A stretch of 64,000 nt of DNA, taken from the NCBI RefSeq assembly GCF_018324685.1, contig NZ_AP023354.1:6592426-6656425 (forward strand), in the 5' to 3' direction. The notes beneath the pieces were generated by a model. The model saw only the letters and a program-made list of their open reading frames with translations, had not been told where the DNA came from and did not search any database. The translations under genes were made by a program, and so were the position numbers. This document shows positions 11,072 to 19,317 of the stretch, in pieces (position 1 is the first letter of the stretch; each line of letters begins with the position of its first letter). The stretch is from Actinocatenispora sera. GTDB lineage: Bacteria; Actinomycetota; Actinomycetes; Mycobacteriales; Micromonosporaceae.

Positions 11072-11666
11072 GGTGGACCCGAAGCGCCGGCGTGCGCTCT
11101 TGCTGGTGGTGTAAAGGCCACCTCTGTTTTCTCTTTTCACCCCTCGTGGGGGAACGTGGGGAGCGGGCTTCGCCCCTCCCCACACCCCTCCCCATCAAGG
11201 GGCAGTCGCCCCCTTGACAATCCCCCGTCGGGAAACCAGTGACCGGGTCCTGACCCCGCCTGGCCGCTTCGGAACGACGGGGCGTCGGTGCGGCCTACCC
11301 ATCAACGCCAAGCCCGCCACGACAAGCCAACCCCACCCGCCTACGGCCCGCTGGAAGCGAGGCGGGCGTTGCCGTGATGGGAAGGCCGGGCCGGTTCCCC
11401 GGTCTTCTTCGACTCGCACTCGGCGTCGATGGGCAGCAGTACCGGGATGGATAAGGGGATGGCCAAGGGGAATCCCCTTGGCGGGGAAGGAGCGCGAGGA
11501 GGGGGCGAAGCCCTCTCCTCGCATTCCCCCACGCGGGGTCAAAGCGTGAACAGAGGTGGTCTTTGCACCGCCAGCGCCGAGCGGCGCCGGGCAGAGGTGG
11601 TCTTTGCACCGCCAGCATCCAGCGGCGCCTGGGGTGGACCTCGGCGCAGAGAGGTGACCTTTGGCG
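11048..11666. repeat. Large imperfect inverted-repeat element, MITE-like, at the 3' end of treY
   Basis: This gene-free stretch holds two arms in opposite orientation around a core of about 230 bases (about 11221-11450). Read outward in the same sense, both arms contain CAGAGGTGG-Y-CTTT-R-CACC-R-CCAGC (minus at about 11102-11125; plus at 11551-11575 and again at 11592-11616), then a GTGGGGG block, a GGGCTTCGCCCC block, and a hairpin (TCAAGGGG/CCCCTTGA on the left; GCCAAGGGG/CCCCTTGGC on the right). Beyond the shared unit the similarity continues outward: plus 11048-11092, reverse-complemented, matches about 11620-11660, and therefore includes the last codons and stop of treY. No transposase is visible. 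It may be a non-autonomous mobile element or a recombination scar; both are inferences. Confidence 0.65.
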
Positions 11667-11755
11667 ACATCGTGCGTTAGAGACGACGGTACGTCGTTTC
11701 GTACGCACGGAAAGTCATACGACGCAGAAGGCCCGTCCCCTCCCCAGGAGCCGCC

Positions 11756-13723
11756 GTGTCCCGCCACCGACCCCACCGCGCCGCCCTGCTGTTCGCCGCG
11801 CTCGCCACCGCGGCAGCCGCGCTGACCGCACCGCCCGCGTACGCCCAGGCCACCACGCCGCAGCTGGTGCGCGACTGGCCGCGGGCCGGCACCCCGAACG
11901 TTGCGGACGGTGCCGTGCAGGCGATCGCGCGGATCGGCGACACGATCGTCGCCGGCGGTACGTTCACGCAGGTCGCCGACGCCGGCAGCGACACCGAGCT
12001 GTCCAGGCCGTACCTGTTCGCGTTCGACGCGGCGACCGGCGCGGTGTCCACGACGTTCGTACCGGCGCTGTCCGGCGAGGTGGACGCGATCGCGCCCGGC
12101 CCGGCGGGCACCGTGTACGTGGGTGGTCAGTTCCGCACCGTGGACGGCGTGGCGCAGAAGGGCGTCGCGCTGCTCGACCTCGCCGATGGGTCGCTGGTGC
12201 GCTCGTTCGATCCGCCGTACCTCAACGGGATCGTCACCGAGCTCGCGGTGCAAGGCGGCCGGCTGCTGCTCGGCGGTACCTTCCACACCGTCGGCGGGCA
12301 GGACCGGTCCGGACTGGCGAGCCTGGACGCCGGCACCGGCGCGCTGGACGGCTACCTCGACGTGCAACTGGCCGGACACCACAACTTCGGTACCGGTGCG
12401 GTGGGGACGAAGGCGTGGGCGATCACCCCGGACGGCGGGACCATGATCGTGATCGGCAACTTCCGCACCGCCGACGGTGTCGCGCACGACCAGATCGTCC
12501 GGCTCACCCTCGGCGCCGATGCGGCGAGCGTCGATCCGACGTTCGCGACGACCGCGTTCGGCGCGACCTGCAACGCCGGCGCGTTCGACTCCTGGGTGCG
12601 GGACGTGGCGATGGCCCCGGACGGCTCGTACTTCGTCGTCGTCGCCACCGGCGGGCCCGGCGGCACCGCGCTGTGCGACTCGGCGAGCCGGTGGGAGACC
12701 GGCGCGGTCGGGGCCGACGTGGCCCCGACCTGGGTGGACCACTCCGGTGGCGACACGTTCCTGTCCGCCACGGTGACCGGCGCCGCGGTGTACGTGGGCG
12801 GGCACTTCCGCTGGCTGAACAACACCGCCGGGCACGACTCGGCCGGCGCGGGCGCGGTCGGCCGGGCCAGCATCGCCGCACTCGATCCGGTCAGCGGGCT
12901 GCCGTACCGCTGGAATCCCGGGCGCAATCCGCGCGGCGTCGGCATCTCCGCGATGACCGTCACCGACGACTGCCTGTGGCTCGGCTACGACACCGACTTC
13001 CTCGGCAACTTCCAGTACCGCCGGGAGCGGATCGGCTGCCTGCCGGTGCGCGGCGGCACCGATCCGGTCGGCACCGCCGTGCCCACCCTGCCCGGCACCG
13101 TGTACCTGGCCGGCCGCGGCGGCGCCGACACGCTGGCGGCACGCGGGTACGACGGGGGCAACGGCGTCGGCGCGACGACCACGACCGTGACCGGCGGCGG
13201 CTGGCAGCACCTGCGCGGCGGGTTCGTGGTCGGCGGCTTGCTGTACACGCTGGCCGGCGACGGGACGCTGGCCCGGCGCCCGTTCACCGGCGGGGTGCCG
13301 GGCACGCCGCAGGTGCTCGACCCGTACCACGATCCGTACTGGGACACGGTGTCCACCGGCAGTGGCCAGACCTACCGCGGCTCGCCGTCCCCGTTCTTCG
13401 CCGAACTCGGCTCGGTCACCTCGATCACCTACCGCGCCGGCCGGCTGTGCTACACGCTGGCCGGCTCCACCGCCCTGTACTGGCGGTGGTTCGCGCCGGA
13501 CAGCGGCACCATCGGTGCGGACCGGCACCAGGTGACGGGGGCGTTCGCGGGGGTACGCGGCATGTTCACCGCCGGCGCCTACTGGTACTCGGTGGACACC
13601 ACCGGCACGCTCACCCGGTACCCGATGGTGGCCGGCCTGCCGGCCCCGGCCGGCGTGCCGGTCTCGGGTCCGCTGCTGGACGGCCAGGACTGGCGCGCCG
13701 CCGCCCTGTTCGTCGGCCCCTGA
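11756..13723 (+). CDS. Secreted beta-propeller-like repeat protein
   Basis: A 655-residue exported protein. The N-terminus is a Sec signal peptide (basic start, LLFAALATAAAALTA core, cleavage near AYAQA at about residue 30). The first 400 residues contain repeated units such as AIARIGDTIVAGGTFTQV, TVYVGGQFRTVDG, RLLLGGTFHTVGG and AVYVGGHFRWLNN, typical of delta-60/DUF5122-like propeller blades. The last 230 residues hold a second set of blades (TVYLAGRGGADTLAARGYDG; LLYTLAGDGTLARRPF). No catalytic residues are apparent; adhesion or scaffold roles are possible but unproven. GTG at 11756 follows CCAGGAG. It ends about 40 bases from where the convergent PHP gene should end. Confidence 0.8.
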   Translation: MSRHRPHRAALLFAALATAAAALTAPPAYAQATTPQLVRDWPRAGTPNVADGAVQAIARIGDTIVAGGTFTQVADAGSDTELSRPYLFAFDAATGAVSTTFVPALSGEVDAIAPGPAGTVYVGGQFRTVDGVAQKGVALLDLADGSLVRSFDPPYLNGIVTELAVQGGRLLLGGTFHTVGGQDRSGLASLDAGTGALDGYLDVQLAGHHNFGTGAVGTKAWAITPDGGTMIVIGNFRTADGVAHDQIVRLTLGADAASVDPTFATTAFGATCNAGAFDSWVRDVAMAPDGSYFVVVATGGPGGTALCDSASRWETGAVGADVAPTWVDHSGGDTFLSATVTGAAVYVGGHFRWLNNTAGHDSAGAGAVGRASIAALDPVSGLPYRWNPGRNPRGVGISAMTVTDDCLWLGYDTDFLGNFQYRRERIGCLPVRGGTDPVGTAVPTLPGTVYLAGRGGADTLAARGYDGGNGVGATTTTVTGGGWQHLRGGFVVGGLLYTLAGDGTLARRPFTGGVPGTPQVLDPYHDPYWDTVSTGSGQTYRGSPSPFFAELGSVTSITYRAGRLCYTLAGSTALYWRWFAPDSGTIGADRHQVTGAFAGVRGMFTAGAYWYSVDTTGTLTRYPMVAGLPAPAGVPVSGPLLDGQDWRAAALFVGP

Positions 13724-14848
13724 GCGGACCGGTTTCCGGCTCCCGCCCCTGCCCACCGTCACGAACGCGGCAGCGTGCTCGCTGGCGGCCGGGTCTCCGC
13801 CGGGCCGTTCGGCGCCGTGGTGGTCGGGCACCAGGAGGATCGGGTTGCTGACCGCCGCCATGGTGCCGTCCGGGTGGCGGATCTCGACCCGGACGAACGC
13901 CGATGCTTCCGCGGTGGTGTGCCACTCCACGGTGCCCGATCCCGTCTCGGGCAGCGGGGCGCGATACGCCTGGCCCTGCTCCGTGTGGATGCTGACGGTG
14001 CCCGAAGGCACGCCGCGTACGTCGAGGAGGACCGCGGCTGGCTCGCCGCCGATCCGCAACCGCTCCCCGATTCCCGCGACACGACCGCCGGCGCGGACGG
14101 TGAGGGACAGGTCGACGGCGTCCGACGCCGCGATCCAGCTCCGGCCCGCGCGGATGCCGGCGAGGATCGCGTCGGGACTCAGCTCGTCTGCCAGCACGAC
14201 GGTGTGCGGGATCGCGATCTGACCGTCGAGATGGGTGTCGCTGTTGCCGATCGCCGGCCGCCACCGTCCGTGCCGGAGGTCGACCGCCAAGCTGCGACCC
14301 CACTGCGCCAGAGCCGCCTCGTTGTCGGCCTGCCACGGCACGTCGGAGCGCCACCGCCCGTTCCACACCTCGACCACGTCGAAACCCTGGTACGGCATGG
14401 TGAAGGTGCCCGAGGGATAGGGCGCGTGGGGGTGGGCAACCACGCAGAGCCCACCGGTTCGATGGACCTCGTCCAGATGCCGGTCGACCCGGTCGGGCTG
14501 CCCGCCGCGGCCCCCCGCGACCACATGCCCCGGGGGTACCCCCAGGGCTAGCCAGTGCCCGGCCGGGGTGAGGACTTCCTGGCCCAGGATCACCAGCAGG
14601 TCGTCGTCCGCGTGTCGATTCCAGGCATCGTGCGCGGCGGCGGTGTCGTGCTCGGTGACGGCGAGGAAATCGAGCCCCGCCGCCCGGGCACCGGCCACCA
14701 GCAGGTCCGGGGTCAGCTCGCCGCCGTGCGACACCACCGAGTGCACGTGGCAGTCACCGCGGTACCACCGACGCCCGCGGCCGGCCGCCCGGGTCGGCGA
14801 GGACTCCCACCTCGGTGGACGCCCGCCCGCTCCGGTACCCCACGTCAT
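13724..14848 (-). CDS. PHP-domain metallohydrolase (CehA/McbA type), no nearby stop codon
   Basis: The protein starts at ATG 14848, six bases after a minus-strand TACGGT (plus 14855-14860), a leaderless arrangement. It shows the PHP phosphoesterase motifs GDCHVHSVVSHGGELTPD, LDFLAVTEHDT, VVAHPHAPYP and AIGNSDTH, which bind a metal cluster, and a C-terminal beta-rich part ending VSNPILLVPDHHG. Cytoplasmic hydrolases of this class cleave phosphoesters or carbamates; the substrate is unknown. The frame does not stop near the expected end: it continues open through the whole antisense of the propeller gene to 11195. A neighbouring frame stops at 13759, so a small frameshift or stop loss near 13760-13830 is likely. 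The 3' boundary given is the edge of the propeller gene, not an observed stop. Confidence 0.65.
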
Positions 14849-14886
14849 GCCAGCACCGTAGTTCACGCGGCACGACCGGCCGGCGC

Positions 14887-15711
14887 TCAGTACGGCAGGG
14901 TGTCGCCCTGGACCGCCTCCACGTCGAGGGTGACCCGGACGGTACTGCCGACCATGGCGATGCCGGTGGCGAGCGTCTGCGCGAACGAGATCCGGAAGTC
15001 CTGACGGCGCAGCTGCGCGCTGGCGCTGAACCCGGCCCGCACCACGCCGAACGGGTCGGTGTCCACACCGAGGTACCGCAGGTCCAGCGGCACCGGCCGG
15101 GTCTGCCCGCACAGCGTCAGGTCGCCCCGCACGGACCACCGGTCCGGCCCGGCCGGCGTCATCCCGACCCCGCGGTAGGTGATGGTCGGATGCTCGGCGA
15201 CGTTCAGGAAGTCCGGCGAGCGCAGGTGGTCGTCGCGCATCTTGTTCGCGGTGTCGACCGAGTCGGCCTGGATGGTCGCGGTGACCGTGGACGACTCGGT
15301 CGGCGAGCCGATCATGAGCGATCCGGCGAACTCGGTGAACCGGCCACGCACGGACGAGATGCCGGCGTGCTGCACGGTGACGCCGACCGTCGTGTGCATC
15401 GGGTCGATGGTCCAGACGCCGGGCTCGGGCAGCGTCGTCTCGGTGGCGATCCGGTCCAACCGGACCGTGCCCAGCTCGGCCGGTCGCCCGTTCGGCACGA
15501 CCACGGCGGTCGCCGACGGGCTGAAGCCCGGCGCGGTGAAGATCGCGGTGTACGGGCCGGGCGACGGCGAGTCGAGCCGGGCGCCGCCCTCCTCGTCGGC
15601 GACCGCGATCCCGGCCTGCTGGCCGGACAGGTCGGTGAGCGTGAAGATCGCGCCGGCCACCGGCCACCCGTCGCCGGACTCGATCCGTACCGTCAGGGCC
15701 TGGCCGGTCAT
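14887..15711 (-). CDS. Carboxypeptidase-regulatory-like domain fused to YceI domain
   Basis: A 274-residue protein with two parts. Residues about 1-85 form a CarboxypepD_reg/CNA-B-like beta sandwich (LTVRIESGDGWPVAGAIFTL; GPYTAIFTAPGFSPSA). Residues about 95-274 form a YceI lipocalin-like domain: WTIDPMHTTVGVTVQHAGIS, the VRGRFTEFAGSL strand and FRISFAQTLATGIAMVG. YceI proteins bind polyisoprenoids in a beta-barrel, usually in the periplasm; here there is no signal peptide, so it is probably cytoplasmic. ATG at 15711 overlaps the upstream gene by 4 bases, so both are co-translated. The shared domain type suggests that the two products interact, an inference. Confidence 0.8.
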   Translation of the reverse strand: MTGQALTVRIESGDGWPVAGAIFTLTDLSGQQAGIAVADEEGGARLDSPSPGPYTAIFTAPGFSPSATAVVVPNGRPAELGTVRLDRIATETTLPEPGVWTIDPMHTTVGVTVQHAGISSVRGRFTEFAGSLMIGSPTESSTVTATIQADSVDTANKMRDDHLRSPDFLNVAEHPTITYRGVGMTPAGPDRWSVRGDLTLCGQTRPVPLDLRYLGVDTDPFGVVRAGFSASAQLRRQDFRISFAQTLATGIAMVGSTVRVTLDVEAVQGDTLPY

Positions 15712-16979
15712 TGCGCGTACTCCTCGTCGACGGTGGCGGTGGTCGCCGGCGACCCGGCGTACCCCAGTCTGATGTCGTGGTCCTCGACCCGGCCGATGGC
15801 GTCCAGCGGCGTGCTGACCAGCGGGTAGCCGGACGCGGCGACGGTGTAGTGCCCCGGCCGCAGCCCGGCGAACTCGTACCGGCCGGCCGCGTCGGAGTAG
15901 GTCGTCGCAACCTCGGTACCGGAACTGTCCACGACCGACACCCGGATGTCGGCCAGCGGCCGGCCGTCGGAGTGCCGGGTGGTGCCGGCGAGGGTCAGCG
16001 TGCGCGGTGCGAACGTGACGTCCTGCCGGGCGATACCGGTCGGTGGGACGTCGACCAGCAGCGCCATCGGTTCGCGCTCCGGCGCCGTCGCGGTCACCGT
16101 GTACAGCCCCGGGGTCAGGTCGGTCACGCCGTAGCCGCCGTGCGCGTTGCTGCGCAGCGCGGACACCACCGCTCCGGAGGTGTTGGTCAGGATCACCGTC
16201 GCGCCGGCGACCGGCGAGCCGTCCGGGTCGGCGACCGTACCGGTCAGCCCGGCCGACGAGGCCAGCCGGATGTCGCAGGTGGTCAGCACGCCGTGCACCT
16301 CGACGGTGGCGGCGTGCGGCTCGTGGTTGAGGCCGCGCGCGATCACCACGTACCCGCCCTCGGCCGGCATGGTCAGCTGGTAGCCGCCGTCGGCACCGGT
16401 CCGGGCGTTGCCGGCCTGCCCGCCCGCCACGTTGATGACGGTCAGTACGGCGTCGGCGAGCGGCTCCCCGGACCCGCCGGTCACCACGCCCCGCAGTACC
16501 GGCCGGGCCAGCTGCCGGGAGGCGGCGGCGAGCTCGCGCATGTCGATCTCCGACCAGCGCCGCTCGGTCACCGGTACCGGCTCGTCCGCGGCCGGTGCCG
16601 CATCGCCGATCGCGAGGCGGTCGGCGGGACCGATCGCGGGAGGGTCCGGCGCGGTACGCGGCGCGGGTTGCGCACCGGCGCCCGGCGTCCGGGTCGGAAC
16701 CTCTCGGCCCAGTGACTGCCCTCGCGGTGCGCCGACCGGCGACTGCCCCCGCGGCGCGGTGCCCGGCGACCGGGTATCGGCGGACCCGCCCAGCTGGTCC
16801 GCCCCGGCCGGTGCGCCCGCCGGGGTTGCCGGGTCGGGCGAGGCCGCCGCCTCCGCGCGCCGGCGGGCGCGCCGGACCGCGATCAGAATCAGTACGACCA
16901 GAGCGACGACCACCGCCAGCGCGGCGGCGGCAGCCAGCAGCGGCCAGCCGGTCGTCAAGTGCACGGCCATCGTGTGCAC
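15708..16979 (-). CDS. Membrane-anchored protein with three carboxypeptidase-regulatory-like domains
   Basis: A 423-residue protein. One transmembrane helix lies near residues 12-36 (LLAAAAALAVVVALVVLILI) followed directly by RRARRR; by the positive-inside rule the C-terminal bulk faces the cytoplasm, unusual for this domain type. Residues about 40-150 are a Pro/Gly/Ala-rich linker. Three beta-sandwich repeats follow, with hallmark endings DGGYQLTMPAEGGYVV, HGGYGVTDLTPGLYTVTA and AGRYEFAGLRPGHYTVAA. The start may be GTG 16979 or ATG 16970; both are possible with the upstream GGTGAG. It overlaps the YceI fusion gene by 4 bases. No enzyme motif is seen; a binding or scaffold role at the membrane is likely. 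Confidence 0.7.
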   Translation of the reverse strand: MHTMAVHLTTGWPLLAAAAALAVVVALVVLILIAVRRARRRAEAAASPDPATPAGAPAGADQLGGSADTRSPGTAPRGQSPVGAPRGQSLGREVPTRTPGAGAQPAPRTAPDPPAIGPADRLAIGDAAPAADEPVPVTERRWSEIDMRELAAASRQLARPVLRGVVTGGSGEPLADAVLTVINVAGGQAGNARTGADGGYQLTMPAEGGYVVIARGLNHEPHAATVEVHGVLTTCDIRLASSAGLTGTVADPDGSPVAGATVILTNTSGAVVSALRSNAHGGYGVTDLTPGLYTVTATAPEREPMALLVDVPPTGIARQDVTFAPRTLTLAGTTRHSDGRPLADIRVSVVDSSGTEVATTYSDAAGRYEFAGLRPGHYTVAASGYPLVSTPLDAIGRVEDHDIRLGYAGSPATTATVDEEYAQ

Positions 16980-17196
16980 GGCTCACCATCCACGTCGTTG
17001 CGGACCGGTGCTCGCCGCGAGGCCGGCAGCCGGACCTCATCCCCCGATGCCCGACACTTCGGAAAAGGCCGGGACTATGGCGAACGTAGGAACATCCTGC
17101 CTCATCGTCCGGCGCGATGCGCACCCCGCCCGCACTTCCGGGACAACGATGTACCGAGTGGAAGGACGCGAACACCGTCCGCCCAACGGGGGGTCG

Positions 17197-18087
17197 TCAG
17201 GCGATCCGAATCAGCCGCTTGTCGCTGTACATCCGCTGGTCCGCGCAGCGCACCAGGGCATCGGCGCGCACCGCCGGATCGATCGCCACCGCGACGCCGA
17301 TGCTGGCCGGGGCGTGCAGCGCGCCGCCGGCCACCGGGTACGGCTCGCGCAGCACGGCACGGATCCGGTCCACGATGTGCGCGGCGTGGATCGTGTTGTT
17401 CACCTTGCAGACGACCAGGAACTCGTCGCCGTGCAGCCGAGCGGCGAGGTCACCGGCGCGGGTCACCGAGGCGAGCCGCCGGGCCGCGGCGGCGAGGATC
17501 TCGTCGCCGACCTGGTGCCCGTACGAATCGTTGATGCGCTTGAAGCCGTTCAGGTCGAGGTAGATCACCGCGATGCTGTGGTCGTGGTCGGCGCGCAGGT
17601 GCCGCAGCGCGCTGGACAGGTAGGCGACCGCGTGTGCCTCGTTGTACAGCCCGGTCAGCGCGTCGTGGGTGGCCTGGTAGGCGAGCTTGCGCTGGACGCC
17701 GGCCTGCTCGGTGACGTCCCAGGCGATCAGGTGGCCGCAGCTGCCGCCGGGTGCGGCGATCAGTTCGGTGCGTGCCTCGATGATGCGGGTCCGGCCGGTC
17801 GGCAGGGCGAGACCGTACTGTCCGTTGAGGCGGCCGTCGGAGTAGCCGGTGCTCGGCTTGACCTCGGTGAGCAGGTCGTGCAACCGGGCGCCGACCAGGC
17901 CGGCCCGGGACAGGCCGGTCAACCCGACCATGCCGAGGTTGACGTAGTCGATCACACCGGTGTCCAGTGCGTAGACCGCGATCGGGTGTGGGGACGACTC
18001 CACCAGGGCGTCGAACAACCGGGCCGACGCCTCGGGTGTCGGCCCGCTCTCGGAACTCTCGCCGGGAACCAGCAGGGACATGCTCAA
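17197..18087 (-). CDS. PAS-GGDEF protein with HGDEF active-site variant
   Basis: A 296-residue cytoplasmic signalling protein. Residues about 22-135 form a PAS sensor (LVESSPHPIAVYALDTGVI; a GLTGLSRAGLVGARLHDLLT segment). Residues about 138-296 form a GGDEF domain: THDALTGLYNEAHAVAYLS, AVIYLDLNGFKRINDSYGHQ, then RAGD-LAARL-HGDEF. The first glycine of the GGDEF signature is replaced by histidine, while the inhibitory I-site RxxD is present at the canonical 5-residue spacing. Active diguanylate cyclases make c-di-GMP from GTP; this variant may be weak, inactive, or a c-di-GMP receptor. It is divergent from the Roadblock gene across a low-GC promoter region. No EAL domain is present nearby. Confidence 0.82.
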   Translation of the reverse strand: MSMSLLVPGESSESGPTPEASARLFDALVESSPHPIAVYALDTGVIDYVNLGMVGLTGLSRAGLVGARLHDLLTEVKPSTGYSDGRLNGQYGLALPTGRTRIIEARTELIAAPGGSCGHLIAWDVTEQAGVQRKLAYQATHDALTGLYNEAHAVAYLSSALRHLRADHDHSIAVIYLDLNGFKRINDSYGHQVGDEILAAAARRLASVTRAGDLAARLHGDEFLVVCKVNNTIHAAHIVDRIRAVLREPYPVAGGALHAPASIGVAVAIDPAVRADALVRCADQRMYSDKRLIRIA

Positions 18088-18119
18088 CCGCCCAACGGGT
18101 GGTTCGATGACTACCGGGA

Positions 18120-18235
18120 CAAAGTGTAGGAGATGTTCAGGCGAAGGTGAAGATCATCAACCTTTCTTCTTCAGTGGATTAACCAGGTATCTCACCTGCA
18201 ATTTGCAGTGCAGAAGTTCAACTCGAATCGGAGCC
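18120..18235. promoter_or_regulatory. Low-GC divergent control region between GGDEF and Roadblock genes
   Basis: This stretch is markedly AT-richer than its surroundings (roughly half A+T by eye). It contains the dyad CTGCAATTTGCAG at 18196-18208, six-base arms around one T, suited to a dimeric regulator. It presumably carries promoters for both divergent genes; no clear -35/-10 pair could be fixed. Confidence 0.45.
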
Positions 18236-18291
18236 GAATCGCCACCTGTTCCGGGCCGCCATCCGGGCCCCGGATGGGCGAGACTGGGACG

Positions 18292-18702
18292 ATGACGGCG
18301 CGACCCGACGGCACGATGGGCTGGCTGCTCGCGCAGTTCGCGCGCGACGTCGGTGCCGCGCACGCCATCGCGGTCTCCGCCGACGGCCTGCTGGTCGCCT
18401 CGTCCGGCCGGCTGCCCACCGAGGCCGGCGAGCAACTCGCCGCCATCGCCGCCGGTACCACCTCGCTCGCCGCCGGCGGGGCGGAGCTGCTCGGCGGCGG
18501 CCGGGTGGTACAGACCGTCGTCGAGATGTCGGTCGGCCTGCTGTTTCTGATGAGCATCGGCGACGGCGCCTGCCTCGCCGTCCTCGCTCCCCCGGACTGC
18601 GACGTCGGCCGGATCGGCTACGAGATGACCCGCCTGGTCGACCGCGTCGGCCCCGTCCTCAACCCCGGCCACCGCGGCGACGCCCTGCGGGAGGGGTCGT
18701 GA
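18292..18702 (+). CDS. Roadblock/LC7 domain protein
   Basis: A 136-residue protein matching the actinobacterial Roadblock/LC7 fold: MGWLLAQFARDVGAAHAIAV at the start, LLVASSGRLPTEAGEQLAAI, then a central EMSVGLLFLMSIGDGACLAV sheet and VGRIGYEMTRLVDRVG helix. In Streptomyces such proteins usually sit in conservon operons with a sensor kinase, a DUF742 protein and a small GTPase; here none of these follows, so this is an orphan. ATG at 18292 is chosen from the conserved start, with ATG 18274 possible. It overlaps the next gene (GTGA), implying coupled translation. Confidence 0.82.
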   Translation: MTARPDGTMGWLLAQFARDVGAAHAIAVSADGLLVASSGRLPTEAGEQLAAIAAGTTSLAAGGAELLGGGRVVQTVVEMSVGLLFLMSIGDGACLAVLAPPDCDVGRIGYEMTRLVDRVGPVLNPGHRGDALREGS

Positions 18703-19127
18703 GCGCCGACGAGCGGGCGGCGCGGCGGCGGGCGAGTGCGCACGCGGCCGAGGTGCACGTGGACGCGCAGCGCAAGGCGCGCGAGGCGCAGCAGCGGCAG
18801 GCCCGCGAGCTGGTCGCCCGGTTCGTCCGGGACGTCACGGAGCGCGGCATCCCCCCGGTGCCGCTCGCGGCCCGCGGGTACGGCGGGCGGCACCGGTACC
18901 GCACCGGGCTGCGCGGCTGGTACCTGAAGCCGGACCGATCGATCGCCGTCGCCGCCGACGGCGAGTTCTACATCCTGTCCGTACCGGACTCGGCGCTCGC
19001 CCGGGTGCGCGGCGCGCGGGTGGCGCCGACCCCGCCGCCGCTGACCGTCGGTGAGGGCGCCCGGGACGGTGAGACGCTGCCGCTCGCCGACCTGCTCCGG
19101 CTACGCCTGGACCAACCGCTCGGCTGA
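18699..19127 (+). CDS. Hypothetical protein coupled to the Roadblock gene
   Basis: A 142-residue basic protein whose GTG start overlaps the Roadblock stop. Residues about 5-50 are a highly charged Arg/Ala/Glu helix that could be coiled coil (ARRRASAHAAEVHVDAQRK). The middle has RGYGGRHRYRTGLRGWYLKP and a beta-like SIAVAADGEFYILSVP; the end is rich in leucine (LADLLRLRLDQPLG). I do not recognise the family. The overlap suggests that it works with the Roadblock protein, perhaps in place of the missing conservon partners; this is inference only. Confidence 0.6.
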   Translation: MSADERAARRRASAHAAEVHVDAQRKAREAQQRQARELVARFVRDVTERGIPPVPLAARGYGGRHRYRTGLRGWYLKPDRSIAVAADGEFYILSVPDSALARVRGARVAPTPPPLTVGEGARDGETLPLADLLRLRLDQPLG

Positions 19128-19140
19128 ACCCATGAACGCG

Positions 19141-19204
19141 GCGGCGCAGGACGGCGCCGGGGTGCGGTCTCGGCGGCGCAGGACGGCGCCGGGGTGCGGT
19201 CTCG
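19141..19204 (+). repeat. Two exact copies of a 32-bp direct repeat
   Basis: A 32-base unit beginning GCGGCGCAGGACGGCGCC occurs at 19141-19172 and again, identical, at 19173-19204, just after the stop of the unknown gene at 19127. The second copy supplies the left arm of the terminator hairpin. It looks like a recent local duplication of a terminator arm. Confidence 0.7.
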
Positions 19205-19222
19205 GCGGCGCACCCCGGCGCC
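19185..19222. terminator. Bidirectional terminator hairpin
   Basis: GGCGCCGGGGTGCG (19185-19198) pairs perfectly with CGCACCCCGGCGCC (19209-19222) around a 10-base loop. It lies between the convergent Roadblock operon and the WXG100-like gene. There is no T run. Confidence 0.65.
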
Positions 19223-19317
19223 GGCTCGCGGAGGCCCGGCCCCGTGGCCTCCGGTGGAGCGAGGCGCCGCCCGCGCCGCGCGGGCGGCGGGCGACGCCTC
19301 AGTTCGAGGGGCGCCGG

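Noticed and set aside
11195-11755. Short open frames inside the inverted-repeat element as transposase remnants
   Set aside because: They are short, differ between frames, and show no DDE, tyrosine or serine recombinase motif.
18292-19127. Roadblock gene as part of a conservon
   Set aside because: The sensor kinase, DUF742 and GTPase genes that define a conservon are absent on both sides.
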